Made by a program: the position numbers and the translations under genes. Below, in pieces: positions 35,192 to 44,823 of a stretch of 48,021 bases of DNA. Origin of the DNA: Negativicutes bacterium (lineage in GTDB: Bacteria; Bacillota_C; Negativicutes; Sporomusales_B; JARLHX01); assembly GCA_031292015.1 (NCBI GenBank), contig JARLHY010000122.1, forward strand, positions 1 to 48,021, written 5' to 3'. How positions within the stretch are numbered: position 1 is the stretch's first letter; the number at the start of each line of letters is the position of its first letter. A model generated the notes under the pieces. That model was not told where the DNA came from. It saw only the letters and a program-made list of their open reading frames with translations, and searched no databases.

Positions 35192-37105
35192 CTAGAAAAA
35201 CAGGCGGCCGAGCTGATAGGACAAAATCCCCAGCAGCAGAGAAAGCACCACACTGCCGTAAACGCTCAGCACCGCCAGCGACCATTTATGCATTTCCTGG
35301 TAGATGGTAATCACTGTGGCCAGGCAGGGAATGTAGGTCATATACACAACCAGGAAGGTGAACGCCGCCAGCGGCGAGATCTGAGTGGCCAGCACCTGGC
35401 CGAGATTGCCGCTTTCCGAAGTGGTATGGTAGATGACTCCCAGCGTGGTGAGTGCCGACTCCTTGGCAGGGATACCCATGATCAGGCCGACGATAAGCTG
35501 CCAGTTAAGCCCCATGATGGCGCCGAAGGGTTCAAGGGCCTGCCCGATGCGGGCGATATAGGATTCCTCGAAAGCACCTTGGGGGAAGGTGGACAAAAAC
35601 CAGATGATGACCGACGAATAAATGATGACGTTTTGGATGCGATGCAAAAAATTGAGGGTGCGGCGGCCTGTGCCCACAAGGAGTTTCTTGAGCTGCGGCA
35701 TATGGTAGACCGGAACCTCGGTCATGAAACCCGACGTTTCGTCAGGAGCAACGAAGGCCCGGACAAGATAGGCAGTCAGCGCCATCATCGCGACGCTGAT
35801 TCCCAGCAGTCCCAGCATGACCAGGGTTGCCTTGAAAGTGGGGAAAAAGGCCGAAACCATGAAAACCATGACACCCAGCCGGGCGGAACAGGGGGCGAAG
35901 GTGCTGGCCAGAACCGCCACCATCCGGTCATAGCGGCTGGTCAGAATCCGGGAGGCCAGGATGCCGTCGATGTTGCAGCTGTATCCGGCCACCAGCGGGA
36001 TAAAAATTTTTCCGTTGAGACCGATGGCACCCATCACCCGGTCCATCAAGAAGGCCACTCTTACGATATAACCGCTGTCCTGGATCAGACTGTACACCAG
36101 GAAGAATATCGCGATCTGCGGCAAAAAACCGATGGTTGCGCCAACCCCGTTGATCAGGCCGTCGGCCAGCAGACTGACGATAATCGCCGGCACGCCCCAG
36201 CCGGGTAAAACATCGCGCGACAACTCCCCCAGGCTGCTGAAAGCGTCGCCGATCAGTTCCGACAGCGGCCGACTGACCGAAAAGGTCAAAAAGAACAGGA
36301 TAGCGAACACCGCGACCATCAGCGGGATGCCAAGCCAGCGGTGCAGCGCCCAGCGGTCGATTTTGTCGGTCATTGACTCGGTGGGATGGTGGACCAGGCA
36401 TTGGGCGGTGATTTCGACGGCGGCGGCGTAGCGGGTATTTACGACCTCCACCTGGAGCTCCTCATCACGTTTTTCTGACGCTTCCACCGCCAGCCAGCGC
36501 CGGCTGCCGGAGCGGGAATCTTCCAGCTCCTGTTCGGCCTCAGCCACTGTCTGTTCAATCTGTGGCGAATAGGTCACTTTATAGGGCTGAAAAGCATAAG
36601 TCGCGTCGGCGACGGTAATGACAGCCTGATATAAATCGGCGGCAGCCAGTTTGCCTGTGGCCACCGCGGGGACTACGGGAACGCCAAGCAGTTCGGACAG
36701 TTTGGCGTGGTCGATGACCATGCCGTGCTCGCTGGCGGCGTCCATTTTATTGAGGACCACCACCGCCCGCCGGTAGCGCTCCAGAACTTCCAGAACCAGA
36801 TAGAGATTGCGCTCCAGGTTCAGCGCGTCGACGACGATCAGCGGGACGTCCGGCTCGTTGGAATGCAGATATTTATCGGCGGTTATCTCTTCGTGGGAAC
36901 TGTGGCCGAAGCCGTAAATGCCCGGCAGGTCGGTAAAGCTGATCCTGCGGCCGGCGTAGGCGACTTCCACAGTGCAGGCTTCTGTAGTTTTGCCGCACCA
37001 GTTGCCGATCACCTGGGCAGCCCCGGTCAAAGCGTTAAAAAGAGCGCTTTTTCCGACATTGGGATTACCGATTACGGCTACTGCAATAGGACCGGCTGTG
37101 GTCAT
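35192..37105 (-). CDS. feoB: FeoB-family ferrous iron transporter
   Basis: 637 residues: an N-terminal G-protein domain (G1 GNPNVGKS, G3 DLPGIYG, G4 NKMD), a helical GDI-like spacer, and two Gate-type membrane halves. The switch region reads NWCGKTTE where most FeoB proteins have NWPGVTVE, and the Gate motif is GYSCNIDG rather than GCNVPA, so this is a divergent subfamily. GTP-driven Fe(II) uptake is the family role; metal preference here should be treated as open. It overlaps feoA by ATGA. No FeoC is seen. Confidence 0.9.
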   Translation of the reverse strand: MTTAGPIAVAVIGNPNVGKSALFNALTGAAQVIGNWCGKTTEACTVEVAYAGRRISFTDLPGIYGFGHSSHEEITADKYLHSNEPDVPLIVVDALNLERNLYLVLEVLERYRRAVVVLNKMDAASEHGMVIDHAKLSELLGVPVVPAVATGKLAAADLYQAVITVADATYAFQPYKVTYSPQIEQTVAEAEQELEDSRSGSRRWLAVEASEKRDEELQVEVVNTRYAAAVEITAQCLVHHPTESMTDKIDRWALHRWLGIPLMVAVFAILFFLTFSVSRPLSELIGDAFSSLGELSRDVLPGWGVPAIIVSLLADGLINGVGATIGFLPQIAIFFLVYSLIQDSGYIVRVAFLMDRVMGAIGLNGKIFIPLVAGYSCNIDGILASRILTSRYDRMVAVLASTFAPCSARLGVMVFMVSAFFPTFKATLVMLGLLGISVAMMALTAYLVRAFVAPDETSGFMTEVPVYHMPQLKKLLVGTGRRTLNFLHRIQNVIIYSSVIIWFLSTFPQGAFEESYIARIGQALEPFGAIMGLNWQLIVGLIMGIPAKESALTTLGVIYHTTSESGNLGQVLATQISPLAAFTFLVVYMTYIPCLATVITIYQEMHKWSLAVLSVYGSVVLSLLLGILSYQLGRLFF

Positions 37106-37347
37106 TGTCCCTCCGCCTTCTCGACACTGATATATTTTGCTTCCTCGCGGCGCAGCGCCAGCTTGGCTCCGCGGACTACGATTTCAACCGGGTCGGCGAA
37201 GGGCGCCTGGCGAAGGACTTGGATATTGGTACCGGGCGTGATGCCCATTTGCAGCATCCTCAGACGGGTCTTGCCGGTTCCCGTGATTCGCGTGATGCGT
37301 AAGGCAGCTTGTTCTTGTGCTGTGTCTAAAGTGAATTCTGCCGACAT
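37102..37347 (-). CDS. feoA: FeoA-family SH3-like protein
   Basis: 81 residues. Small beta-barrel partner of FeoB, with RLRMLQMGITPGT and the terminal strand ALRREEAKYISV. It precedes and overlaps feoB on the minus strand, as in most feo operons. Confidence 0.9.
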   Translation of the reverse strand: MSAEFTLDTAQEQAALRITRITGTGKTRLRMLQMGITPGTNIQVLRQAPFADPVEIVVRGAKLALRREEAKYISVEKAEGQ

Positions 37348-37369
37348 TCTACCCGTCCTTTCAGTTAGA

Positions 37370-37384
37370 TGATAAACATTATCA
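37370..37384. promoter_or_regulatory. Fur-type box ahead of feoA
   Basis: TGATAAACATTATCA is a 7-1-7 inverted repeat that differs from a perfect one at one pair and matches the Fur core. It lies between the promoter and the feoA start, positioned for iron-dependent repression. Confidence 0.75.
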
Positions 37385-37399
37385 ATTAACTATACCTAT

Positions 37400-37428
37400 A
37401 TTATACCGCAAAATCCGGGAATGTTAAA
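37400..37428 (-). promoter_or_regulatory. Promoter of feoAB
   Basis: Minus-strand TTTAAC, 17-base spacer, TATAAT, about 55 bases ahead of feoA, with the Fur-like box just downstream. Confidence 0.6.
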
Positions 37429-37721
37429 CAGGGAGGACTAAATATTTTAAGACTATTCTGTCACGGGAAGCCAAACCGGGTGATGCTCGTCATCAGCGGC
37501 CGGCGACGGATATCCGGCCGCCGAGTCGAAACGTCCGGAGCAGCCCGTGCCAAAGCTGCGGCAATTATGTATAATATGTGTATGGTCAAAGAATCAAGAC
37601 GCCGGGGTGCAGGTTGCTCCAGGAGGGCGTAAGCATCGCTTGCCGGACCGGAAAAAGTTGATTCTCCACAACACAAAAACAGCGGTCGCCGAAGATTTGC
37701 GACTGAGATATGGAGGCTTTT

Positions 37722-38495
37722 ATGTTGTTTGATACTCACATGCATACCCGTTTTTCCACCGATTCGACCATGGATATCGATGCGGCGATAGCCAGGGGCC
37801 GGGAGCTCGATATGGGGATTATCATCACTGAACATCTGGATCTGGATTATCCTAAGCCCAAGGCCTTTGTTTTTGATATCGACAAATATTTTCTGGCTTA
37901 CAGCCGGTATCGCGGCGAGCAGGTGCTGCTTGGCATCGAAATCGGCATGCGCAGTGAACTTGTTCAGGCCAACCGCGAACTGCTGGAGAAATATCCTTTT
38001 GATTTTGTGATCGGCTCGATCCATGTCATCGACAATATCGACATTTACGAAAACCGGTTTTATCAGGGTCGCAGCAAAAGGGAGGTATACGGCCAGTACT
38101 TTGCTTCGATGCTGGACTGTCTGGACTGCTACGATTGTATCGACAGCCTGGGACATATCGATTATATCGCCCGTTACGCCAGGTTTGCTGATCCGGAGCT
38201 TCACTACAGCGAGTTTGCCGATTATTTCGATCAGGTTCTGACCACTGTGGCTGCCAAGCAAAAAGCACTGGAAATCAATACCCGCCGGCTTGATCAGCCG
38301 GAAACTGTCGCGGCGCTGATTCCCGTTTACCGCCGCTTCGCCGAACTGGGCGGCAGCTTTGTGACTATTGGCTCGGACGCGCATATCCCGCAAGACATCG
38401 GCAGGCACTTTCCCCTGGCGCTGGAAATGGCCGAAAAGTGCGGCCTCAAACCGGTCTGGTTCGAAGCCCGCCAGCCGCGTTATATGAAACCCTGA
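37722..38495 (+). CDS. PHP-domain phosphatase, histidinol-phosphatase (HisJ)-like
   Basis: 257 residues of the PHP metal-dependent phosphoesterase fold. Metal-site motifs: DTHMHTRFSTDS at the start, ITEHLD, GIEIG, GSIHVID and the C-terminal GSDAH. Histidinol-phosphate phosphatases of the HisJ/HisK type have this order; no other his gene lies nearby, so a different phosphomonoester is possible. ATG 37722 follows GGAGG (37712-37716). The gap 37429-37721 holds a GCGGCCGG/CCGGCCGC hairpin (37496-37523) and little else that is clear. Confidence 0.82.
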   Translation: MLFDTHMHTRFSTDSTMDIDAAIARGRELDMGIIITEHLDLDYPKPKAFVFDIDKYFLAYSRYRGEQVLLGIEIGMRSELVQANRELLEKYPFDFVIGSIHVIDNIDIYENRFYQGRSKREVYGQYFASMLDCLDCYDCIDSLGHIDYIARYARFADPELHYSEFADYFDQVLTTVAAKQKALEINTRRLDQPETVAALIPVYRRFAELGGSFVTIGSDAHIPQDIGRHFPLALEMAEKCGLKPVWFEARQPRYMKP

Positions 38496-38556
38496 CGCAA
38501 GAGCGTTCTTTAAGCTTTTGCGCCCCGACAGCAAGTATTCGAATTTGGCAGCTTTC

Positions 38557-38588
38557 GTACAAAACAAAAAGGGAAGCGTTTGCTTCCC
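38557..38588 (-). terminator. Intrinsic terminator after the DUF4870 gene
   Basis: Minus-strand GGGAAGC-AAAC-GCTTCCC followed by TTTTTGTTTTG. Clear and well placed, 30 bases after the stop. Confidence 0.9.
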
Positions 38589-38617
38589 ATCCAGACTGCG
38601 GAAATTCCGGTATCCCG

Positions 38618-38971
38618 TTACTCTATCTTGCTGACCAATCCCTGGATCAGGGGATACTTATACAATTCGCTGTTCACCGCCTTGATGGCGGCAAGGATCG
38701 AAGTGACCAGCAGCACCAGCCAGAGGATCGCCACCACCGGCAACAGCAGCAGGCCGACAAGCAGCATGCTCAGGGCCCCCGCAACCACGGTCGCGGCCAG
38801 AATGGCCAGATGGGCCACCAGGGCCTGCCGGGCATGGTCGGTCACAAAAGGGTCCTCCTTTTTCAGCAGGAATATCACCAGCGGAGCGATGATAAATCCC
38901 ACCCCGCCCAGCAGGTAGGACAGATGGGCGATGATCGCCAGCAGTTGTTGTTCGCCGCTGACCTTATCCAA
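38618..38971 (-). CDS. DUF4870 (Tic20-like) small membrane protein
   Basis: 117 residues with three hydrophobic helices and the family core (LLAIIAHLSYLLGG, KKEDPFVTDHARQAL). Function unknown; members are widespread in Firmicutes. It starts at TTG with AGGAGGGG upstream. Monocistronic, ended by the adjacent terminator. Confidence 0.85.
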   Translation of the reverse strand: MDKVSGEQQLLAIIAHLSYLLGGVGFIIAPLVIFLLKKEDPFVTDHARQALVAHLAILAATVVAGALSMLLVGLLLLPVVAILWLVLLVTSILAAIKAVNSELYKYPLIQGLVSKIE

Positions 38972-39130
38972 AATACACCCCTCCTTTACCTTTTATTGTA
39001 ACGAGTTTTGGTCTGAATGTATATTAAAGGTCGCTTCCACACCCGCGACAAGTGAAATAATTTTGCCTCGCCCGGCGGCAGGTTTCCTGCGGCCGCGGCC
39101 GGCCAATATCGCAAGCGAAAGGATAGAGTC

Positions 39131-40318
39131 ATGGACAGGCATCAATTCGGGCAGATGATCGAACGCCGGAATACCGGCGCAGAAAAATGGGACGCCCTGG
39201 GCGAGGTTTTCGGCGACAAGGACTTGTTGCCACTGTGGGTGGCGGACATGGATTTCGCCGCGCCGCCGGCGGTGGCCGAAGCCATCGCGTCCCGGGCCGC
39301 TCACCCGATTTATGGCTATCACCGCCGCGGGGACGGTTATTATGAGGCGGCAACCGCTTGGCTGGAAAATCGGCACGGCTGGAAGGTGGCCGAGAATTGG
39401 CTGGTCGACACTCCGGGTGTGGTCACAGCCCTGAGCGTGGCAATCCAGGCTTTCACCCGACCGGGGGACAAAGTGTTGATCCAGGCGCCGGTCTACCCCC
39501 GCTTTTTTTCTTGTGTCACGAAGAACAAGCGGCAACTTGTCATCAATCCGCTGGCCCGCGGCGGCAACGGCTACGGTATCGATTTCGACCACCTGGAACA
39601 GGAACTGGCCGCCGGTGTCAGACTCATCCTGCTGTGCAGTCCCCACAACCCGGTGGGCCGGGTATGGACCGAGCAGGAACTCATGAGACTGGGGGAAACT
39701 TGTCTGCGTTTCGGCGCCTTGATCGTCGCTGATGAAATTCATGCCGACATTGTTTTTAAGGGCCACCGGCACTTGCCGCTGGCTTCGCTGTCGCCCGAAC
39801 TGGCTGCCAGCACCGTTACCTGCATCGCTCCCAGCAAAACCTTCAACATCGCCGGTCTGGCGGCTTCCCTGACGGTGATAGCCGACCCTGGCCTCAGGAC
39901 ACGGTTTAATGATATTACAAAAGCCTTAAATATATGCGACGGCAACATCTTCGGCAACATTGCCCTGGAGGCGGCTTACAGGCACGGCGGCCCGTGGCTG
40001 GACAGCCTGCTCGGCTACCTTGAGGACAACGCCGATTTTTTGGTTCGGTTTTTCGCCCGGAACATCCCCGGCATCAAGGTCGAAAAACCGCAGGGCACTT
40101 ATCTGGCCTGGCTGGACTGCCGTGCTCTCGGGATCGACCCTGCCGAACTGAACGCATATTTCGTCCGGCAGGCGAAAGTGGGCCTTAGCGACGGCGCGCG
40201 ATTCGGCCGTGAGGGGCAGGGGTTCATGCGGCTTAACTTCGGCTGCCCGCGCCCGCTGCTGCAGGACGGCCTCGAACGGATTGCCGCCGCCTATAGCCGC
40301 CTGCCGCCGGTGTTTTGA
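39131..40318 (+). CDS. PatB/MalY-type PLP C-S lyase or aminotransferase
   Basis: 395 residues of fold-type I. The start LPLWVADMDFAAPPAV, the block YGYHRRGDGYY, CSPHNPVGRVW, and the PLP lysine in APSKTFNIAGL match PatB/MalY cystathionine beta-lyases, which split cystathionine or other cysteine conjugates to pyruvate, ammonia and a thiol. ATG 39131 follows AAAGGATAG. A single gene between the DUF4870 protein and purL. Confidence 0.9.
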   Translation: MDRHQFGQMIERRNTGAEKWDALGEVFGDKDLLPLWVADMDFAAPPAVAEAIASRAAHPIYGYHRRGDGYYEAATAWLENRHGWKVAENWLVDTPGVVTALSVAIQAFTRPGDKVLIQAPVYPRFFSCVTKNKRQLVINPLARGGNGYGIDFDHLEQELAAGVRLILLCSPHNPVGRVWTEQELMRLGETCLRFGALIVADEIHADIVFKGHRHLPLASLSPELAASTVTCIAPSKTFNIAGLAASLTVIADPGLRTRFNDITKALNICDGNIFGNIALEAAYRHGGPWLDSLLGYLEDNADFLVRFFARNIPGIKVEKPQGTYLAWLDCRALGIDPAELNAYFVRQAKVGLSDGARFGREGQGFMRLNFGCPRPLLQDGLERIAAAYSRLPPVF

Positions 40319-40344
40319 CCAGGGGGCGGGACAAGTGTTATAAT
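40315..40344 (+). promoter_or_regulatory. Promoter of purL
   Basis: TTGACC, 18-base spacer, TATAAT; the -35 overlaps the patB-like stop codon. No purine riboswitch core is visible in the short leader. Confidence 0.65.
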
Positions 40345-40399
40345 TTATGAAATAAACATCAGTCCGCAAGCACCGGATGAAGATAAGGGAGAGTAGAGC

Positions 40400-43300
40400 A
40401 TGCCGCAGGCAGTGAAACGGATTTTTGTCGAAAAGAAAAGCGGCTTCGATGGCGAAGCCCACAGCCTATATTCCGAATTCAGGCACAATCTGGCGGTAAA
40501 GGGCCTGGAGGCCGTGCGGGTGGTAAACCGCTATGACCTGGCCGGTGTTACCGACGAAGAATATGTCCGTTCCCGCAACACCATTTTCGCCGAGCCGAAC
40601 CTGGACAACGTATATGACGAAGAGCTGCCGGTCGCTGCCGGCGACCGGGTGTTCGCGATGGAGTACCTGCCTGGTCAGTACGATCAGCGGGCCGACTCGG
40701 CGGCCCAGTGCATCCAGATTTTGACCCAGAAAGAACGGCCCCAGGTGGTTACAGCCAAAGTGATCATTCTGCGGGGCGACGTCGGCGACAGTGAATTCGC
40801 CAAAATAAAGGCTTACTGCATCAACCCGGTGGAGAGCCGGGAGGCGGCCCTGGATAAACCGGAAAGACTGGAAATGGAAGTCCAGAGTCCGCCGGACGTG
40901 CCGGTGCTGACAGGCTTCACCCAGGCTTCGGCCGGGGAATTGCACCGGCTCTACGACGATTTGGGGCTGGCGATGAGTGAAGAGGATTTCCGGTTCTGTC
41001 AGGATTATTTCAAAGACAGCGAACGCCGGGATCCCAGCATCACCGAGATCCGGGTGATCGATACCTATTGGTCGGATCACTGCCGCCACACCACGTTTCA
41101 CACCGCGATCAGCGACGTGTCGTTTGAGCCTGGCCGGTATTCCCGGCCGGTCCAGGCGGCTTACCGGGATTACCTGGCCGCCAGGGATCATGTTTACGGC
41201 GACAGGAAAAAAGAGCTGTGTCTGATGGACATGGCTGTGATGGGAATGAAGGAACTGAAGCAGCAAGGCCTGCTGGACGACCTTGACGAGTCCGAGGAGG
41301 TCAACGCCTGCAGCATTGTTGTCCAGGCTGAAGTGGACGGCCGAACTGAAGAGTGGCTGGTGATGTTCAAAAACGAAACCCATAACCACCCCACTGAGAT
41401 CGAGCCGTTCGGCGGAGCCGCCACCTGCCTCGGCGGCGCCATCCGCGACCCGCTGTCAGGAAGGTCTTATGTTTATCAGGCGATGCGGGTGACCGGCAGC
41501 GGCGATCCCCGGGCCAGCATCGCGGATACCCTGCCCGGCAAGCTGCCGCAGCGCAAAATCACTCTCTCCGCCGCGACAGGCTACAGCTCCTACGGCAACC
41601 AGATCGGCCTGGCCACCGGCCAGGTGGCCGAGGTTTATGACCAGGGTTTTGTCGCCAAACGGATGGAGGTCGGCGCGGTGATTGCCGCCGCTCCCCGCGG
41701 CAATGTCGTGCGGGTCAACCCTGTTCCCGGCGATGTCGTCCTGCTGGTCGGCGGCCGTACCGGGAGGGATGGCTGCGGCGGGGCCACCGGCTCGTCGAAG
41801 GAGCATACGGTGGATTCGCTGTTTACCTGCGGCGCCGAAGTCCAAAAAGGCAACCCGCCCACCGAACGGAAAATTCAGCGGCTGTTCCGCCACCCGGCGG
41901 TCAGCGCGATGATCAAACGGTGCAACGATTTCGGCGCCGGCGGAGTGTCGGTGGCCATCGGCGAACTGACCGACGGCCTGCGCATCGATCTTGACGCCGT
42001 ACCGAAGAAATACGAGGGCCTCGACGGTACCGAACTGGCTATTTCCGAATCCCAGGAACGGATGGCGGTGGTTGTCGCCGCCGGGGACGTCGCCGCCTTT
42101 GAAGGGTTCGCCGCCGCCGAGAACCTCGAAGTGACCGCGGTGGCCGTAGTGACCGGTGACCGGCGTCTTAAGATGGTTTGGCGCCAGCAGGCGATTGTCG
42201 ATATCAGCCGCGATTTCCTCAACACCAACGGGGTGCGGCAGACCACGACGGTCACCGTGAAGACCCCGCCGGAAGACCAAACCTACTTCTCCGGGCAGGT
42301 GGCGGCCGGCGACCTCAAAACCGCCTGGCTGGATTGCCTCGCCGATTTGAACATCGCCAGCCAGAAAGGCCTGGCGGAGCGGTTTGACAGCACCATCGGC
42401 GCCGCTACGGTGCTGATGCCTTTCGGCGGCAGGCACCAGGCTACCCCCGGCGAGGGGATGGTGGCAAAACTGCCTGTGCTGGAGGGCGACACCACCACCG
42501 GCACCATCATGACCTACGGTTATAATCCTCAGATTGGCAAGTGGAGCCCTTTCCACGGCGCCCTTTACGCCGTGGTGGAGGCGGTGGCCAAGGTTGTGGC
42601 CCTGGGCGGCGACTACCGCAAGATAAGGCTGACGCTGCAGGAGTACTTCGAAAAACTCGGCCAGGACCCTGAACGTTGGGGCAAACCGTTCAGCGCGCTG
42701 CTCGGGGCCTATCACGCCCAGAAACAGTTCGGCATTCCGGCGATCGGTGGCAAGGACAGCATGTCCGGCACCTTCATGGATCTGAACGTGCCGCCTACCC
42801 TGGTAGCCTTCGCTGTCGATACGGTGGACGTCCGCCGGGTAGTATCCCAGGAGTTCAAGCAGCCTGGCAGTAAAGTTGTGCTGGTTCCCGCTCCCCGCGA
42901 CGCCGAGGAACTGCCCGACTTTGCCGTTTTAAAGCATAATTTTTGCAAGATTCACGAACTGATCGCCGCCGGCAAGATATTGGCGGCTCACAGCGTAAGA
43001 CTCGGCGGAGTGGCGGCGGCGGTCAGCAAAATGGCTTTCGGCAACCGCATCGGCCTGAACTTTGCCGGTAAAGTCGCCCCGGATGATCTGTTTGCTCCCG
43101 AATACGGCGCGATCATTCTGGAAATAGCTGCCACGGCCGACCTGGCGGTGGAGTTCGGCGAAGTAGTCTACCATGAACTGGGGCGTACCCAGGCCGGAAC
43201 GATCACAGTCAACGGCCTGGACATCGCGCTGAACGAGGCCTGCGCCGCCTGGGAAAAACCGCTGGAGGGCATCTTCCCCACCAAGGTTCCAGAGGCCGAT

Positions 43301-44167
43301 GCCGCCGAACCCAGGTCGGTCAGCTATACTAAGCGCAGTTCCGGCCGACCGGCGGTGACGGTGGCCAAACCGCGGGTCCTCATCCCGGTTTTCCCTGGCA
43401 CCAACTGCGAATACGACAGCAGCCGGGCCTTTACCAAGGCCGGCGGCCTGGCCGAGACGCTGGTTGTCCGCAACCTGTCGGCCGCCGATGTCGAAGAATC
43501 AATCGCGGCGCTTGTCAAGCATATCGCCAATTCCCAGATTATTATGCTGCCCGGAGGCTTCAGCGCCGGTGACGAGCCTGAAGGCTCAGGCAAGTTTATC
43601 GCCACCATGTTCCGCAACCCGCGGATCAAAGAAGCGGTAACCGCCTTTCTCAAGCAGCGGGACGGCTTGATGCTGGGGGTCTGCAACGGTTTTCAGGCTC
43701 TGATCAAACTGGGGCTGGTACCCTACGGCGAGATCATCGACGAACTGACTCCCGACTGCCCCACCCTCACCTTCAACAAAATTGGCCGCCACGTCTCCTG
43801 TCTGGTGCGCACCAAAGTGACCTCGACCCTGTCCCCCTGGTTCAGCAACCTGACGGTGGGCGACATTCACACTGTGGCCGTTTCTCACGGCGAGGGACGG
43901 TTCGTCGCCAACGAGCGGGAAATAGCCGCGCTTGTCGCCGGTGGGCAGATCGCCACCCAGTATGTGGACCTTGACGGCCGGCCGGCCGGTGGCATCCCCT
44001 TCAACCCCAACGGCTCCACCGAGGCGGTGGAGGCCATCACCAGCCCTGACGGCAGGATTCTCGGCAAGATGGCTCATTCAGAACGGATCGGGCCAAGCGT
44101 GGCCGCAAATGTCCCCGGGGAAAAAGACCAGCGGCTGTTTGACGCCGGAGTGGCCTATTTTAAATAA
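40400..44167 (+). CDS. purL: Phosphoribosylformylglycinamidine synthase, single-chain PurL
   Basis: 1255 residues; ATP- and glutamine-dependent fourth step of purine synthesis. The chain contains the PurS-like start, two AIRS-type halves (first with TYWSDHCRHTTFHT and NETHNHPTEIEPFGGAATC; second after about residue 640 with GGKDSMSGTF) and a C-terminal PurQ glutaminase (FPGTNCEYDS, MLPGGFSAGDEP, GVCNGFQALI with the Cys nucleophile, and the SHGEGRF His). This is the clostridial single-protein form instead of the separate PurS/Q/L of Bacillus. AAGGGAGAG precedes ATG 40400. Confidence 0.96.
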   Translation: MPQAVKRIFVEKKSGFDGEAHSLYSEFRHNLAVKGLEAVRVVNRYDLAGVTDEEYVRSRNTIFAEPNLDNVYDEELPVAAGDRVFAMEYLPGQYDQRADSAAQCIQILTQKERPQVVTAKVIILRGDVGDSEFAKIKAYCINPVESREAALDKPERLEMEVQSPPDVPVLTGFTQASAGELHRLYDDLGLAMSEEDFRFCQDYFKDSERRDPSITEIRVIDTYWSDHCRHTTFHTAISDVSFEPGRYSRPVQAAYRDYLAARDHVYGDRKKELCLMDMAVMGMKELKQQGLLDDLDESEEVNACSIVVQAEVDGRTEEWLVMFKNETHNHPTEIEPFGGAATCLGGAIRDPLSGRSYVYQAMRVTGSGDPRASIADTLPGKLPQRKITLSAATGYSSYGNQIGLATGQVAEVYDQGFVAKRMEVGAVIAAAPRGNVVRVNPVPGDVVLLVGGRTGRDGCGGATGSSKEHTVDSLFTCGAEVQKGNPPTERKIQRLFRHPAVSAMIKRCNDFGAGGVSVAIGELTDGLRIDLDAVPKKYEGLDGTELAISESQERMAVVVAAGDVAAFEGFAAAENLEVTAVAVVTGDRRLKMVWRQQAIVDISRDFLNTNGVRQTTTVTVKTPPEDQTYFSGQVAAGDLKTAWLDCLADLNIASQKGLAERFDSTIGAATVLMPFGGRHQATPGEGMVAKLPVLEGDTTTGTIMTYGYNPQIGKWSPFHGALYAVVEAVAKVVALGGDYRKIRLTLQEYFEKLGQDPERWGKPFSALLGAYHAQKQFGIPAIGGKDSMSGTFMDLNVPPTLVAFAVDTVDVRRVVSQEFKQPGSKVVLVPAPRDAEELPDFAVLKHNFCKIHELIAAGKILAAHSVRLGGVAAAVSKMAFGNRIGLNFAGKVAPDDLFAPEYGAIILEIAATADLAVEFGEVVYHELGRTQAGTITVNGLDIALNEACAAWEKPLEGIFPTKVPEADAAEPRSVSYTKRSSGRPAVTVAKPRVLIPVFPGTNCEYDSSRAFTKAGGLAETLVVRNLSAADVEESIAALVKHIANSQIIMLPGGFSAGDEPEGSGKFIATMFRNPRIKEAVTAFLKQRDGLMLGVCNGFQALIKLGLVPYGEIIDELTPDCPTLTFNKIGRHVSCLVRTKVTSTLSPWFSNLTVGDIHTVAVSHGEGRFVANEREIAALVAGGQIATQYVDLDGRPAGGIPFNPNGSTEAVEAITSPDGRILGKMAHSERIGPSVAANVPGEKDQRLFDAGVAYFK

Positions 44168-44179
44168 CGCACAAGCTGA

Positions 44180-44217
44180 AAACCCCGGACAGGAAAAATC
44201 TGTCCGGGGTTTTCGCT
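44180..44217 (+). terminator. Intrinsic terminator after purL
   Basis: AACCCCGGACAG / CTGTCCGGGGTT with a GAAAAAT loop, followed by TTCGCTTTTTCC. Confidence 0.9.
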
Positions 44218-44311
44218 TTTTCCGCAGCTGTAAAGAGCAGTGGATAAGAAGTATAAACAGATTGCCGGGGGCGTATACTTGAGGATGAAGACATAAAAGG
44301 AGGACAAGGCC

Positions 44312-44719
44312 ATGAATATGAAGGTTATGACCGAGGTGGACCGGCTGGTGCTGGAAAAATTCGTTCCGTTTCGCGAGCGGCTTATCGACGCCGTTCAGGG
44401 CAAGCATCCTCATATTTTTACGATGATCAACGCGCTGATGGCCGGCAAGCAGAACAAGGTCGGCCTGCAGGTGACCGAGGGCGGCAAGATTGCCGGCGAA
44501 TACACCTTTAACCTCGACGGGGTGAGGATTTCCCGTACCGATCCGGGCAAACTGGAATCGGAGTTCCATCATCCGTTCCTGGGCATCGTCAGGCCTTACG
44601 TGGTTGTCGAACGCGCCAATATGGAAAAACTGATCGCCGATGAGACCGCTTTTACCAGCGACCTGCTTCCGACGATTTCCCGGCACCTGCCTGATCTGAC
44701 CATCAAATTCATGCGCTGA
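44312..44719 (+). CDS. Small unknown protein
   Basis: 135 residues, no signal or membrane segment. A helical N-half (VDRLVLEKFVPFRERLIDAV) and a beta C-half (GKIAGEYTFNLDGVRISR, FLGIVRPYVVVE) resemble small sterol-carrier-like folds, but I do not recognise the family. A strong AAAGGAGG site precedes ATG 44312; the ATG two codons later is possible. It has its own upstream terminator and a weak one after it. Confidence 0.65.
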   Translation: MNMKVMTEVDRLVLEKFVPFRERLIDAVQGKHPHIFTMINALMAGKQNKVGLQVTEGGKIAGEYTFNLDGVRISRTDPGKLESEFHHPFLGIVRPYVVVERANMEKLIADETAFTSDLLPTISRHLPDLTIKFMR

Positions 44720-44721
44720 CG

Positions 44722-44752
44722 CAGCGGCGGCAACAGCCCGCCGCTGTTGTCG
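44722..44752 (+). terminator. Probable terminator
   Basis: AGCGGCGG / CCGCCGCT stem with a CAACAGC loop, then GTTGTCGTTTG; the T-run is poor. Confidence 0.45.
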
Positions 44753-44823
44753 TTTGTGGACCGGGCCGGGATAGCGGCCGCCAGGGCGGGGGAAATTATA
44801 GTAGGAGTTCAAGGAGGATTCGC

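Noticed and set aside
35117..36208. Long plus-strand frame opposite feoB
   Set aside because: A shadow of feoB with low-complexity, His/Gln/Asp-rich translation; it also begins in the terminator.
37590..37668. tRNA-like outline with a 7-bp end stem and CCA after it
   Set aside because: No T-loop sequence, the D-arm-like loop is far too long and no anticodon arm fits, so it is not a tRNA.
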